Numbered from the stretch's first letter, positions 42,806-54,990 are shown. The stretch: 64,000 nucleotides of DNA from Isoetes taiwanensis (GCA_021234155.1 JAJEKV010000073.1:1024001-1088000), one strand, 5' to 3'. Notes: a model not told the origin generated them from the letters alone. Translations and numbers: made by a program.

Positions 42806-45800
42806 GTGACTGCGTTGGCCAGGGTGAAGCGTTTTGCCAAGGTCTTTGGTAGGCAGCGTGTGCAGCAGGAGCGGCAGGAGTTGCATGGTCTCTATCAGGA
42901 GTTGGAGAGGATTCGGCGACCTTCGATGGCATTAGGGAGAATGCGGTGTTGCGGCGTATTGGTGCTCACGGAGCGAGGTTAAAGTGTGGGAGGCACGCGT
43001 GTGAAGGCGGCCCTTACGGGTTGAAGGAGGGGGCACAAGTTCGTCGGTGTTCTTGAGCAGCCTAGGCGGCGGCGATATGCAGCATCTATAAATGCCCCTT
43101 GCTTTGCACGATGGCGGACTTTGGAGGATGCCGCTGATCTGGCAGAGGTATGTGCATGCCCATTTCTCGGGGTTTTTCGCACAGCGCCCTCTCTTCCCTA
43201 TGAGCGGGAGAGATGCAGGAGCTTGTTTTGGGGGTGTTAAGCCATCTATTCCGCCACCAACCAGTGAGAGCTTGGAGCAGAGCTCTCGAGAGGATTTAGC
43301 GGCGGCATGTATGTGCATGGCCAAGGATAAATGTCCTGGCTGGATGGCATCCCCTGTGGGAGTTCTTTTCGCACTTATTGGAAGTGGGCTGGTGAGTCGG
43401 TGTACCAGTGTGTATCTTGAGTTGTTGCAGATCTTCTCAAATGGATAGGATCTTGAATACCGCATGCATTTCCTTGATTCCTAAGGTTAATCAGCCTTCT
43501 ACTATTAATGATTGGAGGCCTATCTCCTTGTTGTCCCTCGTGTATAAGATTATTGGCGAAAAGCCCCGGCAGAGAAGTTGAAGCGGTGTTGACTTCTTCC
43601 ATTAGTAAGGTGCGACCGGGTTTGTCCCCGGGAGGAACATTTTGACTAATGTTGCCGCAGCTTATGAGGGCCGTTCATTGGGCGGAAAAGAACAGTCAAG
43701 GCATTGCCTATCTTAAGCTTGACTTTGCCAAAGCTTACGATAGTGTCCGTTGGGGAGTTCTTGTCCGCCATGATGTTAGCGTTGGGATGTGGTCCATGCT
43801 TTTGAGAGACATCCATGAAGTCGCATAGGTCCGCAGCGGGCTACTTGGTGGTGTGCCAGGTGAACCCTCCGCCTTTTTTCTCCTTAGGCGGAGGGGTGCG
43901 TCGGGGGGTGCCCTTTGGGCTTTGTTTATGATTGTGGCGCAGGCACCGTCTCTCGATTGTTTTTGGTCTGCAAGTGGAGGAGGGAGTGGTGGATGGGCTT
44001 CGGATGCGGGATGGTAGCCGCCAGATTATTAACCGCTTTGTCGATGACACTTTCCTCTTCTTGGTGGCAGAAGAGAGGAATTTGCGGAATGTGAAGGGTT
44101 TGTTGGATACTTTCTCCTTGGCCTCAGGCATTCTTCCGAATTGGGGTAAGTGCTCGCATTATGGGCCCGGTGACTCGCCTCCCCCCTTGTTTGGCTCTAT
44201 TCCCTTGGAAGGTGCTTCCAGGTAATGTGTGTACTAAGCTGTTAGGTATTCCCTTTGGAGGGGATGTTTCCATGGGGAGGGTGTGGGATGAGATTTTGCA
44301 GGGGTTGTAGAAACACCTCAATTGGTGGAAGGGTAGCAAGTTGTCCATGGCAGGTAGGATCACTATTGCCAAGTCAAGACTTTGTAGCACTCATGTGTAT
44401 CTGAAAGATCTGCGATGCTAGCTCGAGGGTAAGATATCGGGCTTTGGATAAGATTGTTCGTAATTTTGTGTGGGGCGGGGATGATGAAGGGGCGGTTGTT
44501 AAAGTGGCTTGGTGGAAGTGTCTCCGCCCCCGGGAGGATGGGGGCTTGGCCATTCTGGATTTGGCGCTGCATAGTAAGGTGTTGGTCTCCAAGGTTGTTT
44601 GGAGCATTCTGCAGGATGGAGCATCTTCTCCTGGTGTATTTGTTGGTGCGATCTCTTCGCCATTGTGTGGCGTTTGGGAAGCAAATGCGTGCATGTGGAG
44701 TTGCCCCGGCACGCTGCCGTATGGTCTCCGCCTTTCCCACATGCATCCCCTTTTCTCACGGGAGTGTTGCGGGCTTGGGATCATGCGTGTGCTCTTCCAG
44801 CTAGATTATGCCTCGGTTTATCACCACTCTTTCTCCTTTCTTGTGGGTTCGCTACCCCCCTCGGCAAGACTTGCCCTTGGCGCCACTTGTGCATGCTGGG
44901 GACGCAGTTCGTTGGAGGCGAAGCTGCCGCGGCTCACCTTGGAGGATTGGTATTGGGGTGGTCACCTAGCCGTGGGAGTTCTTTCGAGCCCGCTTTTCGC
45001 GAGGGGCTGGACCGTGCTATCGGGAACACGTGAATGGGAGTATTCCGCTACACATACCTATAGTCCCTCAGGATGATGTGGTGGTGCAGGTTTGGAAGGT
45101 TCATCCGGATGTTGTGTCTTCTTCCCTTTGTGCGGTCTTCTTTACCGGGTGCTGGCTATTCATGACACACCGCCCCTTCGTGCAAGTGGTCTCTGCGGCA
45201 GCCCGGGTTCTCAATGGCTTCGGTTTGGACGTGGACATGCCCGAAGGTTAGGGTGCTTACGTGGCGGGTGGTGCATGTATCGATCGTGGTGAATGCCCTT
45301 GTGAGTCGGCTTTTAGGCGGGTATGAGCCCTCTCGCGCCCTTGTTGTGGCCTTCATCGTGAGACCGTGGAGCATTGTGCGGTTTTATGCCCTCACTTGCG
45401 TCTGCCGGGATTGGGTTAGGGCTCGCTCAGGTGAGATTGACTAGCCGCCAGATTCTTGTCGCTTCATGTGTATCTCGGTGCTTGGCCGCTCTTGCGGCGC
45501 CAAGCCTTGCATCCGCGTGGTTTGGTTGGTGTGGCTGATTTGGAAGTGGCGGCGGTTGTGGATCTTTTCGGGGGGATTCAGACTGCGGCCTCTCTGATTC
45601 CGATTCCTCGACTTCGGTACAAGCTATTTCAAAGCTTTCTGTAGTCGAGCGGAAGTTTGCCATTTGGCGGGACTTCTTGGGTGTTGTAGATGGTGATGGT
45701 CGGTTTGTACAGCAGTAGAGTTGCAGTTTTTCTGTGAGTTTGTTGTAGAGTGTCGAGGTATCGCTATTTCTTTGGGGCAGTTCTCCTTCCTCCTCACTTG

Positions 45801-45860
45801 CTTTGTAACATTACCATTCTTTTAATATATTGATGACACAGTTCTTCAAAAAAAAAAAAT
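42806..45860 (+). mobile_element. L1-type LINE, 5'-truncated and decayed, inserted in copia
   Basis: Visibly GC-richer than its surroundings. Plus-strand fragments in order: RVKRFAKVFGRQRVQQERQE (42830), ISLIPKVNQPSTINDWRPIS (43470), LKLDFAKAYDSVRWGVLV (43715), INRFVDDTFLFLVAEERNLR with a decayed YxDD (VDD, 44030), LLGIPFGGDVSMGRVWDEIL (44240), MDKIVRNFVWGGDDEGAVVK and WWKCLRPREDGGLAILDLAL (44444), and a zinc-knuckle-like RVLTWRVVHVSIV (45245). These are the reverse transcriptase and C-terminal zf-RVT regions of plant L1 elements. A 12-base A tail at 45849-45860 marks the 3' end. The endonuclease domain is missing and many frameshifts are present. Confidence 0.88.
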
Positions 45861-46815
45861 ATATGCTACATCTGTTTCTAGTGCAGTTTGCTACATAAGA
45901 AAGACAGTCTATTAAAGACCTGTATGGAGTATTTAACATCTCATTTCTTTCAAAGTCATCTGGGACATATCTTTTTTGATATTTTACAACCTGGTACAAC
46001 AGGTATCTTGCTTATGTTGCATTCTTGCATTTTAAATCTTTCAAGCATGCCCTGAATCTGTCCTTTTTGTGAAAGTGTTAGCAACTTGCTCTTTCTGTCT
46101 CTGTGAACCTCAATTCCTAGGAAGTTTTTTAATTCCCCTAGATCTGTCATCATGAATTTATTGTTCAATATTGCTTTGCAACGCTCTAACACCTTCACTC
46201 CTTTGAAATCATTATGTTGTCGTAAACATATAAGGCTATTATGCACCATTCTTCATCAGCTTCATATTTATATAGATTGCCATCATTCTTCAATTTAATA
46301 AATCCTTGTTCTCTCAAAAAACTGTCCATACACTTATACTATTCCCTGGGTGACTATTTGAGTCCATACACTGCTCTCTTCAGTTTCCAAACTTTATTTT
46401 CTTTTTCTTCGAAACTGGGTGGTGGTCTCATGAAGATTTCCTCTTCTAGTTTAGCATTTAGAAATGCAGTATTAACATCCATATGATGTGTTTCAAGATC
46501 ACATGCATTAGCAATTGCCAATAAAATTCTTACACTGTTCACTTTTACCAGAGGTGAGAAAGTCTCTTCATAGTCATGTCCCTTCTTTTGTGAAAAGCCC
46601 TGTGCCACTAAACGAGCTTTGTACGTAGCTGTTTTACCATCTGCCCCTGTTTTTAATTTGAATAGCCATTTATTACCCACTATATTTTTTCCTTCTGGCA
46701 TATCCACCACTTCGAAAGTTTCTGTCCTTTTAAATGAGTTCATCTCATCTTGCATGGCCTTGAACCATTGTACTTTATCATGTGCCATTAATGCCTCAAT
46801 ATAGTTCTTAGGAAC
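45861..46815 (-). mobile_element. copia element, 5' part of the split copy (reverse transcriptase)
   Basis: Minus strand: VQWFKAMQDEMNSFKRTETF, NKWLFKLKTGADGKTATYKA, RLVAQGFSQKKGHDYEETFS, MDVNTAFLNAKLEEEIFMRP (46790-46420), then GELKNFLGIEVHRDRKSKLL and YRSLIDCLSYVANCTR (45890) directly against the LINE poly(A). The frame resumes at 42800 on the far side of the LINE. Its upstream end is cut at 46815 by another LTR, so integrase and gag are absent. Confidence 0.88.
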
Positions 46816-47350
46816 TGTCGCGCCGACACGAAACCCAAGGTTCAAAGAACGATGTGTTGATGAAATGATAAGTAACAAGGGGAAATGAAGAATTAGGTTG
46901 AGCCAGTACGAGGAGGTTCTGACGATGAAGCAATGTTACGTATCTCTTGGACACGAAATTGACGACTCAATGCACTATGAAATGCGACAGGACGTCCTTG
47001 ACAATTTCCCACACGTACCCCTGCTTGTATTCTTTTTCTCTTGATATTTAAGATTGGTACAACATGTTTAGAATATGGAATTTAGCCATGTAAATTATAT
47101 TCTTGGCAATAATGGTTAATCACGTTCTCCAGTTAGATGCACTACTGATGCTGGTGCCCCGCATAACACAATACCCCCTGGGAACAACGTATGTGCATAG
47201 GTTCGTGCCCGTTTATTGTTGAGAATAAGAATTTTACGTTTTTCCTGATCGATCATTTTAAATGATTTTATTAGCTTATCTTGGTCCATTACTCCAACAA
47301 CACCACAACTAGGCTCATAACTTCCGTTATACCACTTAAGCCTAGCCGCA
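46816..47350 (-). repeat. LTR copy inside copia, same family as the LTR at 63472
   Basis: From TGTCGCGCCGACACG at 46816 the sequence matches 63472-64000 with only a few percent difference, including small indels (for example GGTTAATCACGTTCTCC present only here). The near-palindromic ends TGTCGCGCCGACA/TGTCGGCGCGACA give TG...CA in both directions. The match runs to about 47350, but the far end of the LTR was not identified. On the minus strand, position 46816 is the LTR's 3' end. Confidence 0.85.
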
Positions 47351-49402
47351 GCCTTTTGTTTACTCCTTGCATTAATTATTATGTGAGTGCAAACTTGTAA
47401 TATTTATTATCCTCGATTTGTTTTAGCATTGTTAAACACCACATGGTCTTACCTAGAGTAATGTTCTCCTTGTTATTTTATTTTTTTTTTTTTCTTTTTC
47501 TTTTATGTTTAATGGAATCGAAATGTTAAATTTTTATGTGACTTGAATGAAATTGTTAGGTTAACATTTAGTTAGGTCTTCACGTTAAAATTTAAAACCT
47601 GTTCGAGAAGGCAGCGGCCAAGGCAAATCCGGCAATGTATTTTTGTTTTCTTTGTACTTGTGGTCGCATGTCCTTCGTGACGCTGCCTTTGTGGTGCGAC
47701 GTAAAAATATACTTCCTTCCTTCCTTCCTTCCTTCCTCTGCAATCGATTCGACTCCTTCCTCAACTCGGTTTTATCTCTATTTTCTTCTCAGGTTAAGGC
47801 TTCACCAGGTAACGGTTTCTGCAGAATGAACAGCTAATTCTTGGGCTCCAATAATTAGTAGACTTAGTTGGGTTCAGCTTTTCGGATTCTTCAGGTCCTA
47901 ACTATGGCATGATAAGGGTTCCAGAAGCAGGTAACGATTTCTGAAAAAAACACAGGCCGATTTGCTTTATAGCTTCGATTCTTGGAAAACAGGATAATAG
48001 CTGAAGTTCTGGATTGTTTGCAGGCTCTATCTTCCAAGCATGGGCAGTTTTATGGAAAAGGACCAGCAAATCCGGCACTGGGCAAAAGGCTTCTGAGTTC
48101 TTTCCTTATTTATGATTTACTACAGATAAGAATTGTAGGTTCAGCAACCAGCAACGTCCATGACTGATATCATTAAATAGAATTTCGATTTATTTTCTTC
48201 ATGACATTAGAAACAGAGCAGCACATTTAACATGATTTTCTTTCTCTTTTTATCTCTGATTTCTTACTCATTCCATTTAGATTTGTTACAGCTTAAGACT
48301 CTTACAGATTCAAGACAGATACAAGATAAGATGCGCCAGTATTCACAAAGGATTTCCTTCAGGGTAAATCCCTTTGAATACTTGCTGCCAATACAATCAG
48401 ACAGAATTTATTTATCTTAGATTTCATCACCACACATACAAAAGAAATTATTCATTCACACAAACTATCATCATCATCATAAACTAGAAAGGAAAACATC
48501 ATGCACAAGCAATGATGGACCAGATCCGTACCAGGACGCTCAGGCAAGCAGCAGAGAGCAGACACGAATAGGCACAAAAAGGGTAGTTTTTTCATTCACG
48601 TTGAATGTCTCTTATACAATTCCAATAAAATCTGGACCTTTAAAAAATACAATCTTTGCCCTCCATGTGGAAAACTTAAGCTCCAAGATTTTGACACCTA
48701 AGTGATCCTTAATCTTCCATCTCTTTCAATCATATCATTTGTGCTTTCTTTTACAATTTTTGCACCATTACAATAGTCTGAACCATGAAATATAGTGATC
48801 TTCTACCATACTCATAATAACAACATAATTGCGCATTTTTCCCCATTTGCACACCAAGACACTATTAATCATGCCAAATATGCTCCAAGTTGCTTCAAAA
48901 ACAAAAATTCGGCACTACTTTCCACATTACATTATACTCCCCTATGAGTATTCAGCGTCCCGATGAATAATAATAGAAGCCTATTTTGAACTTGCTGGGA
49001 TGGAGGAAATGGACAGCAATACGGGAAATGGAAAAACAATGGTAAAGAAAACAATGGTCATGGTTGGTAAGCCAACTAAAAATAGATGAACATGAAATGA
49101 TAGGACAAAGGATGCTCCTGCAGCGAAAAAACATCGTTAGTAGAACATATGGCTGCTAATATGGTGAAGCTGATTGCAGCACTTTATGGTTTTGAATGAT
49201 ATGGATGAATGAAAGGCGTATGGTTTGAATAATTACGAAGAACAACCAGGTGAACCTGCCATGGAAACAAAAAATTAGTAAAAACATTGCTGCCTGATGG
49301 TAAAGCTTACATGGCAGACTTTAATGGATTGACATGGAGTGGATGAGTGTAATGTGAAATGAATTGAAAAAAATGGAGATAAGCAGGTGAACCTATCATG
49401 GA
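47351..49402. other. Spacer with microsatellite
   Basis: A (TTCC)n run occupies about 47711-47737. A T-rich run lies at 47477-47500. No gene is recognised; short open frames around 47635-48420 lack motifs. Confidence 0.45.
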
Positions 49403-49754
49403 AACACATTTAAATTAAAATCCCCCTTAAACCCCCTTTGGTTTGGGTGCCTATTCACACGGGGGGTTACGTAGGGCAGCGAGAGCTCCAAAAATATATT
49501 TACAATACATGTACAAAATTAACACCATTAAGTACATTCTCTCAAACCTTATAGTATTTTGCAAACTTTAATATACAGTATACAAAAACTTGTACATGCA
49601 TACCCCACAAACGAGGATCGCTATGTACGGTCCAGATCTTGGAATAAAGGGCAAATATGCCTATCCGACAGCTCTCGTTGCCCGGAGTAACCCCCCGTGT
49701 GAATAGGCACCCAAACCAAAGGGGGTTTAAGGGGGATTTTAATTTAAATGTGTT
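49403..49754. mobile_element. MITE with 68-bp perfect terminal inverted repeats
   Basis: 49403-49470 and 49687-49754 are exact reverse complements over 68 bp (outer AACACATTTAAATTAAAATC, inner GGGGGGTTAC), and homology continues inward with mismatches around GCAGCGAGAGCT. The 216-bp loop has no coding content. Because the outer bases are AT-rich and self-complementary, the target duplication is masked. Perfect arms suggest a young copy or gene conversion. Confidence 0.92.
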
Positions 49755-50039
49755 AAATGCAATGGTTTGTGTTAATAATGTTAATAGTAGTTGTGTGTTG
49801 ATTGTTATATTAAAAAAAATTTTGGGCCCTTCGGGCCCTAACTAAAGCAAACATAGGTAAACTTTATGGGCCTAAATATTAATTACTAAAAACCACAATA
49901 ACATCAAGACAAACAAATTATTTCCGCAAAGCATTCATAAGGTATTACAACATAGGGTATTATTACAACATGAGTGGCACGAGCACAGGCCTGAGCTTTC
50001 TTTCTCAATCGCATGTTTCTCAATCTCCCTGATATAATG

Positions 50040-51410
50040 TTAAGCTAATGTGCCATGTCTCAAAGCAAAAGCTGCAATGATTGGTGGCAAATTCCAACAC
50101 AAACCCTCTTTTGATCTCAAATGACCTAGCAAATATTTCTCAATTTCATCTTTCATGCTCAACGTCCATTTAGAATCGCTAAGGCCACAAGCAGATGCTG
50201 ATTCTTCCCACCATCCATCAAAGTAACGTGACAATTGGTTTTGTGATGATAAAACTGGATGAGAATGTAAGAAATTAAGTAACTTGTTTTGCATTTGTCT
50301 CCAGCTTTGTGATGCCAGACACAGACAACAGAGCTCTGCAATATCAACCCATGTATTGACTTCTGAGTGCTTATTACTTTCAGGTAGCATCTGTTCAAAA
50401 ACATTTGTCTAATGTGCGCTTTCAGACTTAAAAATGATCATCCCTCCCATGAGCTTGTACATTGTCTCAGAAGTGATATACAGCAAACTCTCTCTAGCCC
50501 ATTGTTCACAGTGACATGACAGACAAGAAATGTCTCAGAATTGTTTCGCTCCAAGTCTGATCTCTTCCAAATATCCATAGAATCCTTAACACTTGTGCCG
50601 CATTTGGCAAGAGAATACAATCAGCCAAATGAGATAAAGAGCAAGGCGAGCATGTATGCTCTGACATTTATGCAGTAACCTTGCCATAAAATCTGCCAGT
50701 AAAAAGTTATGTACCAAACAAGCCGAATTCTGTACCTCTAGCAATAGGTTTCAAAATCAAGAGATAAGACATCTGCAAATCTTCTATGCACTCTGCTATG
50801 CAGATTCATTAAGGAAGATAAGTTGAAACCATAACCTAGCTTGACCGTGCAACTACTCCATCTTATCTTTATCTCTTGCATAGTATGCCCATGAAGAAAC
50901 ATCTATGGCCAATCTAATCTCCAAGCTTCCTGTTATGCTTCTTCACGCCTTGACACACAAGCAGCATCCACAGAATCGATATGAATTACTATAGCGCACG
51001 CATCTAAATTGAAGACGCAAATAGATCGATACAAGATAAAGCCGATGGCAAAATATGCATCCAGATTGTCCAAACATGCATCCAGATTGTTGGCCTGGTT
51101 TTTTCAATAACACGGGATGACCTAAATTTTGCATGCCTTTACCTGATTAGCTTGCCGCTAGCTCCTCAGCTGGAAATAGCTCCTTTCTAAAAGCCATCGT
51201 TAGGATTCAGGATTGATTGGTAGATGATAACTTCTTTTGTGTGTTCATGATATCCGACACAAAAACTTCTCGATCAGCCGAACTTAAAATAGATTCAGAC
51301 ATCCGGCCCAGATTTTCATTCGTATAATCTTTATGAGAAATACTACATTTCTCAAAACTTTCGTGACAAATTCTTCTCTGTAGCACCAACTCCGCTCTCA
51401 AAACTTGCAT
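50040..51410 (-). pseudogene. Unrecognised coding relic in three pieces
   Basis: Three minus-strand segments look coding: 51410-51207 (LRAELVLQRRICHESFEKCS, ILSSADREVFVSDIMN), 50620-50438 (YSLAKCGTSVKDSMDIWKRS, a Leu/Cys-rich helix) and 50390-50040 (VNTWVDIAELCCLCLASQSW, RYFDGWWEESASACGLSDSK, EKYLLGHLRSKEGLCWNLPP to a stop). The last has the look of a helical C-terminal domain of a host protein. I cannot name it. Frame changes between pieces suggest exons or a decayed gene; intact splice sites were not established. Confidence 0.4.
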
Positions 51411-52084
51411 GACAATTTAAATCCCTTACCTCTTGTCTATTCCGACCTCCTGTGATTGCCCTTGACAGGGCAAAATTTCAAGGCAGGCAACTTCGACAGA
51501 AGAGAGAATAGAAGGTCCGCTGGGAGATACAATCTTCATAACATAAAAATTTTGTTTTGCGAAATGTTTTTTTTTCAACTGGACCAAAATTCATATCCAA
51601 AGACTATGTTTTCTAGCATAGCTCACAATGAAGAATCAACGGGAAGGTGTGCCGATCAAACCTTTTGTACGATTTCCTAAAAGCCCCCTTGCCAAAAAGG
51701 AGGTTCCATGTTCCTTGTGTTGGCTAAAAACCCTAAAAATAATGGGAGGACCAAAAATAAAGAATCCTCCACCATAGGATTTGCCCCATTTCCTAAAATC
51801 AACGGCTGACAAAAGGATGCACTCTAGAAATACTATTTAGTACACCTTGATGAATACGACCACCAAATCATATGAAAACCTTAGAGAAAACAGTATAAAA
51901 ACAGAAAGGAAAACCCCCTGTTATAATGCTACATATTAGTAACAAATTGCTGCCTCGATGCGGGGTTGATTTGGCAGTCTTTATGGATTGAATGAGGTGT
52001 AAGAATGAAAAATGAGATGAATTTGAGTAATACGGAGAGCAAGCAGATGAATAATGAGAAAAATCAAATTCTTTATTTTATTTT

Positions 52085-52255
52085 TTGGGTTGCCCCTAGG
52101 GGGGCAAACCCTTGTTTATGTGGGTTTGTGGCATATCCTAAGTATATGCTAGGATATACCTAGAATATGCTAGTGACTGCTAAAAACCTATCATTGGCTG
52201 TAAATTAGCGGTCATGTGCATTCTGGATCCCCGATGTTCGAACCGGGTAACTGGC
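52085..52255 (-). repeat. Dispersed SINE-like repeat, copy 2
   Basis: The minus strand aligns with 41500-41696: CCGGTTCGAACATCGGGGAT (better B-box match GGTTCGAAC), AATTTACAG, ATTCTAGGTATATCCTAGCA, ACAAGGGTTTGCCCCCCTAG and GGGCAACCCAAAAAA. Opposite orientation to copy 1, about 10.4 kb away. Confidence 0.65.
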
Positions 52256-52689
52256 AGCAGGGCAGGCCCCCCTTGACCGCTTCTCTGGGCGCCTTCGGGG
52301 CATACACTAATTTGTGCTTTCCCTTCCTGTGTCTTTTACGATCCTTGCCTATTCTATGGATCTTTTCCTTCTGCAGCCATAGATTCGCCATCTCAAGAGC
52401 ATTAGGAGGAGCCATCTTTTGGCTGGGTAGCGGAGTAATCCAGCAGGGTTTGTTGGGCTGCCATAGTTGAAGCTTTTACCAAGGATTCAGGGGAGGTGCA
52501 GCAAGGTTTCCATTCGTGGATGGAGTTGAGTTGTAGTTCTGGGCTGCTGGGACAGCCAGTAGCATTTGATGGAGGGGATTCAAGAGCTTCAAGATGATTT
52601 TTCCAAAAGAAAAGGGGATTTAATCAGTTTTGGGCCTGGTTAGAAGGAGTTATGAGCTAAAACAGAGATATGGATAAAAGAGCTCTGAA

Positions 52690-53045
52690 TGTTTCTCTAA
52701 ATTGGAGAGCGAGGCATATCCATTGGCAATCCTAGTTTGCGCAGCAGCTTTAAACCTGAAAAAGGGACATAAGGACACCACTCCCAGATATGTATATGCA
52801 GGTACAGTTTCCACGGACGCCCCTCAAAGAAGAAGAAATTCTCCTTCCATCCAGGAGGTATTAAACAAAATCATCTTTGCTTTTTGCAGCTTGAACTGTA
52901 GTCCCAGCTATCAAATCTTTCTGAAGGCCTTGAGGGAAAGAGGACATCAAAACTACATAATCAGCATAAAGATAAATTGGGATGCATTCTTGTGCAAGCA
53001 TGGATCCTTCTCCATCCAAGGTCTGCATGAGATGCAGATCCATAT
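52690..53045 (-). pseudogene. LINE reverse transcriptase fragment
   Basis: IYLYADYVVLMSSFPQGLQK (YADD decayed to YADY, about 52965) and, after broken sequence, PAYTYLGVVSLCPFFRF and KAAAQTRIANGYASLS (52810-52700) are consecutive blocks of non-LTR reverse transcriptase ('Y.YLGv.f...' and 'aa..r...g..al'). A minus frame further upstream to 53350 may belong to it but shows no clear motif. No poly(A) end was located. Confidence 0.65.
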
Positions 53046-53394
53046 AACTTTGCTATTACATGGCCACTCATGATTAGCGGCCAAAACAAAATTAGACCAT
53101 ATCTTGGGAGGCCAAGATATAGTTGAGAGCTCATTAGTGTTCCAAGTTTAGATGAAGCATATACAGTGTTCGGCAATTTAAGCAATCGAGATGTAGTATC
53201 ATAGGGAGCAATAATTGCAGGATATGTTGGCCATGGGCATGGTGAAATTGCTTTAGAACGTTCGAGAAGATGGAACAGGAAGCCATAGCTACCTATATGT
53301 GTCTCGAAAGCTTGCCGCTGCATGGTCTGCACAGCAAGGCAGGTTTGCACATAACAAGATCATTGAATGTGGACTGACAGTAAATTTTTATGCT

Positions 53395-53460
53395 TGGGAA
53401 CAGTCTCGTTGACATGTACATCAAATGTGAATGCATAGATGAGGCACATGCTCCCAGCCT
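53395..53460 (+). pseudogene. Isolated PPR repeat fragment
   Basis: GNSLVDMYIKCECIDEAHAP matches the N-terminal half of a PPR motif (NaLvdMYakCG.i.eA). It is only about 20 residues long and lacks flanking repeats in frame. Confidence 0.55.
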
Positions 53461-54282
53461 TGATTGGTCTGCAGAATAATCCAGTTTTTAAGGGATTCAA
53501 CACAAGGAGCAAAAGATAAATGTTTGAAGGTCGGATGCGGATATGAGGAGGCGAACTGATTCAGGTTATATCTATGCATTTTTTGAGTTTAAATATTGAA
53601 AATATGATAAATATTATCTAGAAATTCCAGTTACATTATGATGCACTCTAAGTTATGAAGAGCAAGTATACATCGATTCTAAATCATAAAACTGGAATCA
53701 TTGGCTTTTATGATGTATTGAAATGTGCAAAAAGCAGCCACAACAGCTCATAACTTTGGTCAACTCTACGAATAAAGAGCTCCCAGCTTCCTTGGAACGT
53801 ACAGTGAAAAAGGAGGTGTCCCTGGTAGCTAACATAAAGCATCAGAAGGGCATATGCATAGCTAACATGCTCATTTGGATTTCGTGATTACATGTGCTAT
53901 TTTTATTCTGCTTACAGTCAGTTTTTCATGATTCTGAGGCGATTTATCATGCGTAAAGATGCCACTCCCAATGATTGTTTTATTCTATAGCATGCCGAAA
54001 TGCATCTTTACAGCGATATGTAGGACAGAACCAAGTTCCTTCTGGTGAAACATTTTTCTAATGCATTGGTTTTTTTTGTGCTAATAAATAGTATGAAAAG
54101 CATCCATATTTCCATGTTTTGCAGCATTGTTCAGCACAACTTAAAAAATGAATCCAAAAAACTAACACGAAGCATTCAGTCTTGAGCATCTGTTATTATC
54201 AGCCTTATATTCAATATTACAGTGAAATTTGAAATAATTTTCATGGCGTAATATAAGCCCAGCTTATCAATTTGGGATCAGA

Positions 54283-54838
54283 GAGGATTCATTGGAGCAG
54301 ACGAAGGTAGCAGAGGCTGCACTTGAAGCAAAATCGAAATCAAAAGAGAAGGTAAGTTGACCTTAGGTATTGCTTTTGAACTTTCTAGGTTATGGAATTA
54401 GAAGCCATCATTTGAGTAGATTGGAAAACTTGCTGCCGAAACAAACAAGATTAAGGGTGAGAGATACGCTGATAGCATCCTCTTTACAACTTGCTGTGCA
54501 ATGGATATCTGTTTAAAACCATAGGCTCTTCAGTTGATGTCAGTCTTTTGCATCATAGCCTTTGTTGATCACTTTTTTCTTTTGGTACAGGCATAACATT
54601 GCAATTTACTGAACCACCTGAAGCTCGCAACTCAACTATTAGGTGGCGTCTGTATGTTTATCGGGTAAGTCAGATTTCATTCTGTTACTGCTTAGGTGGA
54701 ATGACTAATGTCAGATACTGATATTATTACATGCAGATCCCCTATATATCCATCGTCAAAGTTGCTACTTATTTGGACGGGAGAGAAGGATTGCAGACAT
54801 TCCTACGGACCATCCTTCTTGCAGCAAGCAACATATCT
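54283..54838 (+). pseudogene. DAWDLE/SNIP1-like FHA gene fragment with introns
   Basis: Exon pieces: to 54351 (SLEQTKVAEAALEAKSKSKE, donor GTAAGT), 54420-54456 (IGKLAAETNKIK, donor GTGAGA), 54591-54664 (GITLQFTEPPEARNSTIRWR and LYVYR, donor GTAAGT) and 54737-54838 (PLYIHRQSCYLFGRERRIAD, IPTDHPSCSKQH). These are the linker and first half of the FHA domain of plant DAWDLE / animal SNIP1, which binds Dicer-like complexes in microRNA maturation. About 8-10 residues expected between LYVYR and PLYIH are missing, so a small exon is lost or hidden. Homology stops at CSKQH, where a tandem repeat begins, so the FHA domain is truncated. Introns show it was copied from DNA. Confidence 0.85.
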
Positions 54839-54990
54839 TTGTTTTAATTTCACTGAAATTATTTATACATATCTTTGTTTGGATTTCCAATGTACCTATA
54901 TCTTTGTTTATATATCTTTGTTTGGATTTCCAATGTACCTATATCTTTGTTTTAATTTCACTGAAATTAGTTATATATATCTTTGTTTGT
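54833..54990 (+). repeat. Tandem repeat replacing the end of the FHA exon
   Basis: TATCTTTGTTTGGATTTCCA with ATGTACC, and TATCTTTGTTTTAATTTCAC with TGAAATTA, alternate in two imperfect rounds. The 98-codon frame over it is an artefact. Confidence 0.75.

Noticed and set aside
44444-45076. 210-codon frame as an independent gene
   Set aside because: It is the C-terminal part of the L1-type LINE (WWKCLRPREDGGLAILDLAL region); overlapping frames on the other strand are shadows.
42780-45875. Target-site duplication of the LINE
   Set aside because: TATGTCTG near 42793 and TATGCTAC after the A tail are only partly alike; not convincing.
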